This document shows positions 38,160 through 39,952 of a stretch of 39,952 nt of DNA, one piece after another; within the stretch, counting starts at the first letter, position 1, and each line of letters opens with the position of its first letter. The notes under the pieces are model-generated. The model saw nothing but the letters and a program-made list of their open reading frames with translations. It did not search any database and was not told where the DNA came from. Source of the DNA: Gammaproteobacteria bacterium (GTDB lineage Bacteria; Pseudomonadota; Gammaproteobacteria; Steroidobacterales; MnTg04); contig JAPUGL010000060.1 in the NCBI GenBank assembly GCA_027292775.1, positions 1 through 39,952 on the forward strand, read 5' to 3'. Made by a program: the position numbers and the translations under genes.

Positions 38160-39185
38160 ACCTAGCCTGGCTATCACCGCTTGTGCATATTCGTCGGTTC
38201 CCGCATTACCACCCAGATCTCCGGTCAGGCAACTGCCATCGTCGATCGTGGCCTGAATGGCGTCACGCAGTCGCGTGGCTTTGTCGTTCTCATTGACGTG
38301 GTCGAGCATCATCGCCGCCGCCAAAAGCAAAGCAGTTGGATTGGCAATGCCTTTACCGGCGATATCCGGTGCCGAACCGTGCACGGCCTCGAAAATGGCC
38401 GCGTCCTTGCCGATGTTGGCGCCGGGCGTCAGGCCCAGGCCGCCGACCAGGCCGGCCAACAGGTCGGACAGAATATCGCCGAACATATTGGTAGTCAGGA
38501 TCATGTCGAACTGCGACGGGTCCTGAACGAGCTGCATGGCGCAGGCATCGACAATACGGGTCTCGACCTCGATCGTGTCCCGGTACTTTTCGCCGACCTG
38601 GTTGGCGGTTTCCAGGAACAGGCCGGACAGACATTTCAGGATATTGGCCTTGTGTACGATCGTGATTTTCTTGCGGCCCTGTGCGATCGCGTACTCGAAC
38701 GCATATTCAGCTATCCGCCGGGAGCCCGAACGCGTAATGATGCCCGAGGCTTCGGCGACCGCATGCGGGTCGTCGTCGATCGGGATGAAATGTTCGACGC
38801 CCACGTACAGACCCTCGGTGTTTTCCCGGATCAGTACGATATCGACGTCCTCGAAACGCCCGCCGGGCACATAAGTGCGTGCCGGGCGTACGTTGGCGTA
38901 CAGTCCGAACATCTTGCGCAGCTCGACATTGATCGAACGGAAACCGCCACCGACCGGCGTCGTCAGCGGGCCTTTAAGGACGAGCCGCGTCTTGCGAATG
39001 CTGTCCAGCGTCGCATCGGGCAACGGCGTGCCCAGGGTATCGAATGCGGTCATTCCACCCTGTTGTTCGTCCCAATCGAATGGCGCATCCAGTGCATCCA
39101 GGATCGCAATGGCGGCCGCCGAAATCTCGGGTCCGATGCCATCGCCACGAATCAACGTGGCCGGTATTTTTTTGTTTGCCGACAT
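38157..39185 (-). CDS. NAD-dependent isocitrate dehydrogenase (isocitrate/isopropylmalate dehydrogenase family)
   Basis: ATLIRGDGIGPEIS, LKGPLTTPVGGGFRSINVELRKMFGLYANVRPART, VLIRENTEGLYVGVEH, NMFGDILSDLLAGLVGGLGLTPGANIG. Confidence 0.92.
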   Translation of the reverse strand: MSANKKIPATLIRGDGIGPEISAAAIAILDALDAPFDWDEQQGGMTAFDTLGTPLPDATLDSIRKTRLVLKGPLTTPVGGGFRSINVELRKMFGLYANVRPARTYVPGGRFEDVDIVLIRENTEGLYVGVEHFIPIDDDPHAVAEASGIITRSGSRRIAEYAFEYAIAQGRKKITIVHKANILKCLSGLFLETANQVGEKYRDTIEVETRIVDACAMQLVQDPSQFDMILTTNMFGDILSDLLAGLVGGLGLTPGANIGKDAAIFEAVHGSAPDIAGKGIANPTALLLAAAMMLDHVNENDKATRLRDAIQATIDDGSCLTGDLGGNAGTDEYAQAVIARLG

Positions 39186-39248
39186 ATTTACGATGGTATA
39201 CCAACGGCCGAAATCTGGCCGGCTGCAATTCTAGCAGCCCGTCGATTT

Positions 39249-39952
39249 TTACTCGACGAATTCTGCGCTTAATTCCTCGTCGCTGCGTCTGTCGATATCC
39301 AGTTCAATCGTCGAATGACCGATGCCAAAGTCCTCCCACAACAGGTCCTTGATCGCCTGCAGGGCGCGGGCCTGATCCGCGTCCGAGTGAATGACCGCAT
39401 GCATCGTCATCAAGGTGTTTTCCGCGTTCAGGCTCCATACGTGTTCGTGGTGAATGTCTTTGATCTGCGGTATCCGGGAAACCAGTTCCTGACGCATCCC
39501 ATCCATATTCAGCCACTCGGGTGCGCCCTCGAGCAGGATATGCGTGGATTTACGCAGCAGTTTCCAGGCGCTGCGCAGGATCAGCATGGCGACGAATACA
39601 GACAACAGCGGGTCGATCGGTGTCCAGCCGCTGAACATGATCACGCTAGCCGCCACGATCGCACCCAGTGAACCCAGCAGGTCGCCAAGAACGTGCAGAC
39701 TGGCGCCTTTCAGGTTGAGATTATCGTGTGCGGCGGTACTGAGTAGCGCGTAGCTGACCATATTCACGAGCATGCCGATACTGGCAACGATCAGCATCAG
39801 CCCGCCGAGTACCGGCGCCGGGTGCAAAAGCCTGTTCACGGCTTCGAACAGGATCCAGCCAACCACCACGATTAAACTCAAGCTGTTGACCAGGGCGGCC
39901 AGTATTTGTAGCCTTTGATAGCCGAAAGAGCGCTTGTCATCAGCCGGTTTTT
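39249..39952 (-). CDS. cation diffusion facilitator (ZitB/CzcD-like), N-terminus beyond window end
   Basis: The frame stays open past 39881 to the window edge: KPADDKRSFGYQRLQILAALVNSLSLIVVVGWILFEAVNRL..., CDF family; C-terminal domain with HEHVWSLNAENTLMTMHAVIH. Confidence 0.9.
   Translation of the reverse strand, partial: KPADDKRSFGYQRLQILAALVNSLSLIVVVGWILFEAVNRLLHPAPVLGGLMLIVASIGMLVNMVSYALLSTAAHDNLNLKGASLHVLGDLLGSLGAIVAASVIMFSGWTPIDPLLSVFVAMLILRSAWKLLRKSTHILLEGAPEWLNMDGMRQELVSRIPQIKDIHHEHVWSLNAENTLMTMHAVIHSDADQARALQAIKDLLWEDFGIGHSTIELDIDRRSDEELSAEFVE

Noticed and set aside
39249-39881. ORF track start of the CDF transporter at 39881 (TTG)
   Set aside because: The frame continues upstream with conserved CDF sequence (DDKRSFGYQRLQILAALVNS), so the gene extends past the window edge.

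Overview
The window is about 40 kb of gene-dense gammaproteobacterial chromosome, mostly conserved housekeeping blocks with no clear mobile element, prophage or CRISPR array. In order: (1) end of thrS, then infC-rpmI-rplT-pheS-pheT-ihfA-merR-like gene-tRNA-Pro(GGG); (2) a hypothetical protein and an NhaC-type antiporter next to etfB-etfA; (3) an AddB-like/AddA-like nuclease-helicase pair; (4) a type II secretion half-operon gspGHIJKLMN, divergent from a rhombosortase-like rhomboid protease; (5) fabD-fabG-acpP-fabF-pabB-pabC-mltG-tmk-holB-pilZ; (6) a double cNMP-binding plus rhodanese protein, a YciA-type thioesterase and a FadJ-type enzyme; (7) an accessory-looking stretch with an EEP-family nuclease, a TIR-like (DUF1863/ThsB-like) protein, a 2OG-Fe(II) oxygenase and a Tat-signal NAD-dependent epimerase; (8) an NAD-type isocitrate dehydrogenase and a truncated CDF transporter. 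The main points for follow-up are the ATC start of infC, a candidate pheST attenuator whose hairpin carries a Shine-Dalgarno and a mini-ORF ending in Phe-Phe, a nested inverted-repeat element upstream of fabD with a related copy upstream of acpP, the rhombosortase/T2SS pairing, a PIAGT (TrpE-like) motif in PabB, and the TIR-like/oxygenase/Tat-SDR cluster. No clearly new system was proven. All family calls come from reading motifs and synteny by eye, with no database search.
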